Of a DNA stretch of 64,000 nucleotides, positions 62,967 through 64,000 are shown piece by piece. The position numbers and the translations under genes are program-made. The stretch's first letter is position 1. Each line of letters starts with the position of its first letter. The stretch covers positions 2,976,001-3,040,000 of the forward strand of contig NC_035167.2 of NCBI RefSeq assembly GCF_001659605.2, read 5' to 3'. The DNA is from Manihot esculenta (lineage: Eukaryota > Streptophyta > Magnoliopsida > Malpighiales > Euphorbiaceae). The notes beneath the pieces were generated by a model. That model searched no databases. It was not told where the DNA came from and saw only the letters and a list, made by a program, of their open reading frames with translations.

Positions 62967-64000
62967 AAAAATAAACCTTAATTTACTTCTCAACCAATAT
63001 TAAGTATGTTATAGAAGTGAATTAAGACAATTTTATGGAATGAAATTTAGGGAATTATTTTTTTTTATAAGTAAAAAATTATTAAAAAGATAAAGGATCC
63101 ATGAAAAATACAGCATAGCCATAGAAAAACTGACCCAACCCATATACTCATATACCATGATTATACGGTTTTTTTAAATTAATAATTATTTTAAGATTCG
63201 AATATAATTAATAAAAATTTGAAATTACATAATTAAATTAATTATTTTATAATATAAGATAGACTCCTAAAAAATATTAAAAATATATTTTTTAAAAAAA
63301 TTATTTTATATTATATTGCAATAATATGAAAATAACATGACATTTAATGAGTGAATTAATATTTTTTTAGCAATTAAATAAATTTATAAAAACTTAAAAA
63401 TTTAAATTTAAATTATTTATTTTTTTACAATTATCTCAAAATAAAAATTGAAGTATTACTTTTTTTTAATGACGGTATCTGATATCGTAATTAATGAAGA
63501 CTACAATTTTTTTTGTCAATAATTAATGAATTATACCTTTGGAGATTGAGAGACATACATGTTTAATGCTTGGTTTGTGAATATGGAAATGTTTCCTTTT
63601 TATAAGAAAATGTGCAAAATGTTCCAACTTAATTTAGAAAGTTCGGTGAGAGATGGGCTGAAATTGTGTGATGTGAGCACTGCACACCGCTTTTGTCATT
63701 TTCACTACTGAACTTTTTATTAAAAGCTGCTAGTGCAATTAATCATCTAAACAGTATAATTTAAAAAAAAAAAAGAAAGTTTATTTATAACTAATAAAAT
63801 AAATATAAAATTACTATTTAATTTTTATAATAAATTCATTTTTCCATTAATTATTTTATTATTTAATTTTTATAATTTTAAAAAATTTATTAGTTAATTT
63901 TTTAAAATTTTAAAATATTTACTAATTAACCCTTCATATTAAAAGTATTTTAATTTTTTTATAATACTTAATGATTAAAATTAATAAAAAAATTAATTAA
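62967..64000. other. AT-rich flank, duplicate of 7169-8203
   Basis: Almost base-for-base the same as the right flank of gypsy B copy 1, with only a handful of differences. No gene. The duplicated block continues beyond the window. Confidence 0.85.

Overview
The window is plant nuclear DNA, almost certainly cassava (Manihot esculenta) or a close relative. Two 13-exon genes encode family 1 beta-glucosidases that I recognise as linamarase, the cyanogenic beta-glucosidase of cassava. The surroundings are typical of a plant genome: AT-rich intergenic DNA, Ty3/gypsy and Ty1/copia retrotransposons, MITEs and solo LTRs. Every family assignment here is by eye; no search was run.

Host genes. Linamarase-type gene 1 lies at 18746-21558 (546 codons) and gene 2 at 44930-47729 (544 codons). 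Both have intact exons, GT-AG introns, TATA boxes and both catalytic glutamates. Around them are relics of the same family: a 3' half-gene pseudogene (22570-24330), a more decayed one (24949-25832), a reversed 'ghost' with upstream and 3' flanks but no gene body (31458-32360), and a reversed exon-7 scrap (48883-49026). The locus is an actively rearranging tandem cluster.

Layout. 1-3111 is a minus-strand non-autonomous LTR element carrying only a retropepsin-like ORF; it sits inside a decayed gypsy element (called B here) that runs to 7168. 7169-11270 is AT-rich and is partly an inverted copy of the DNA upstream of gene 1. 11275-16006 is a decayed minus-strand copia element. 16007-18745 is upstream DNA of gene 1. 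After the pseudogenes come a solo LTR with target duplication (26264-28065), a duplicated 1.07-kb block split by an LTR fragment (28505-31320), and the ghost locus. 32549-38057 is a GC-rich, minisatellite-laden composite with apparent captured gene fragments. 38058-44929 is upstream DNA of gene 2 and contains a Mutator-type MITE with a 9-bp target duplication. 49027-62966 is a second copy of gypsy B, split in its reverse transcriptase by a nearly complete 9.95-kb gypsy chromovirus (called C, 50833-60785).

Large-scale structure. The end of the first gypsy B copy plus its right flank (6759-8203) recurs at 62559-64000. The AT-rich flank is almost identical in the two copies, whereas the LTR portion differs at several percent of sites, mostly transitions. 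This indicates a recent duplication of about 55.8 kb spacing that includes the linamarase genes, with faster mutation in the transposon part. I found no RNA gene and no CRISPR array.
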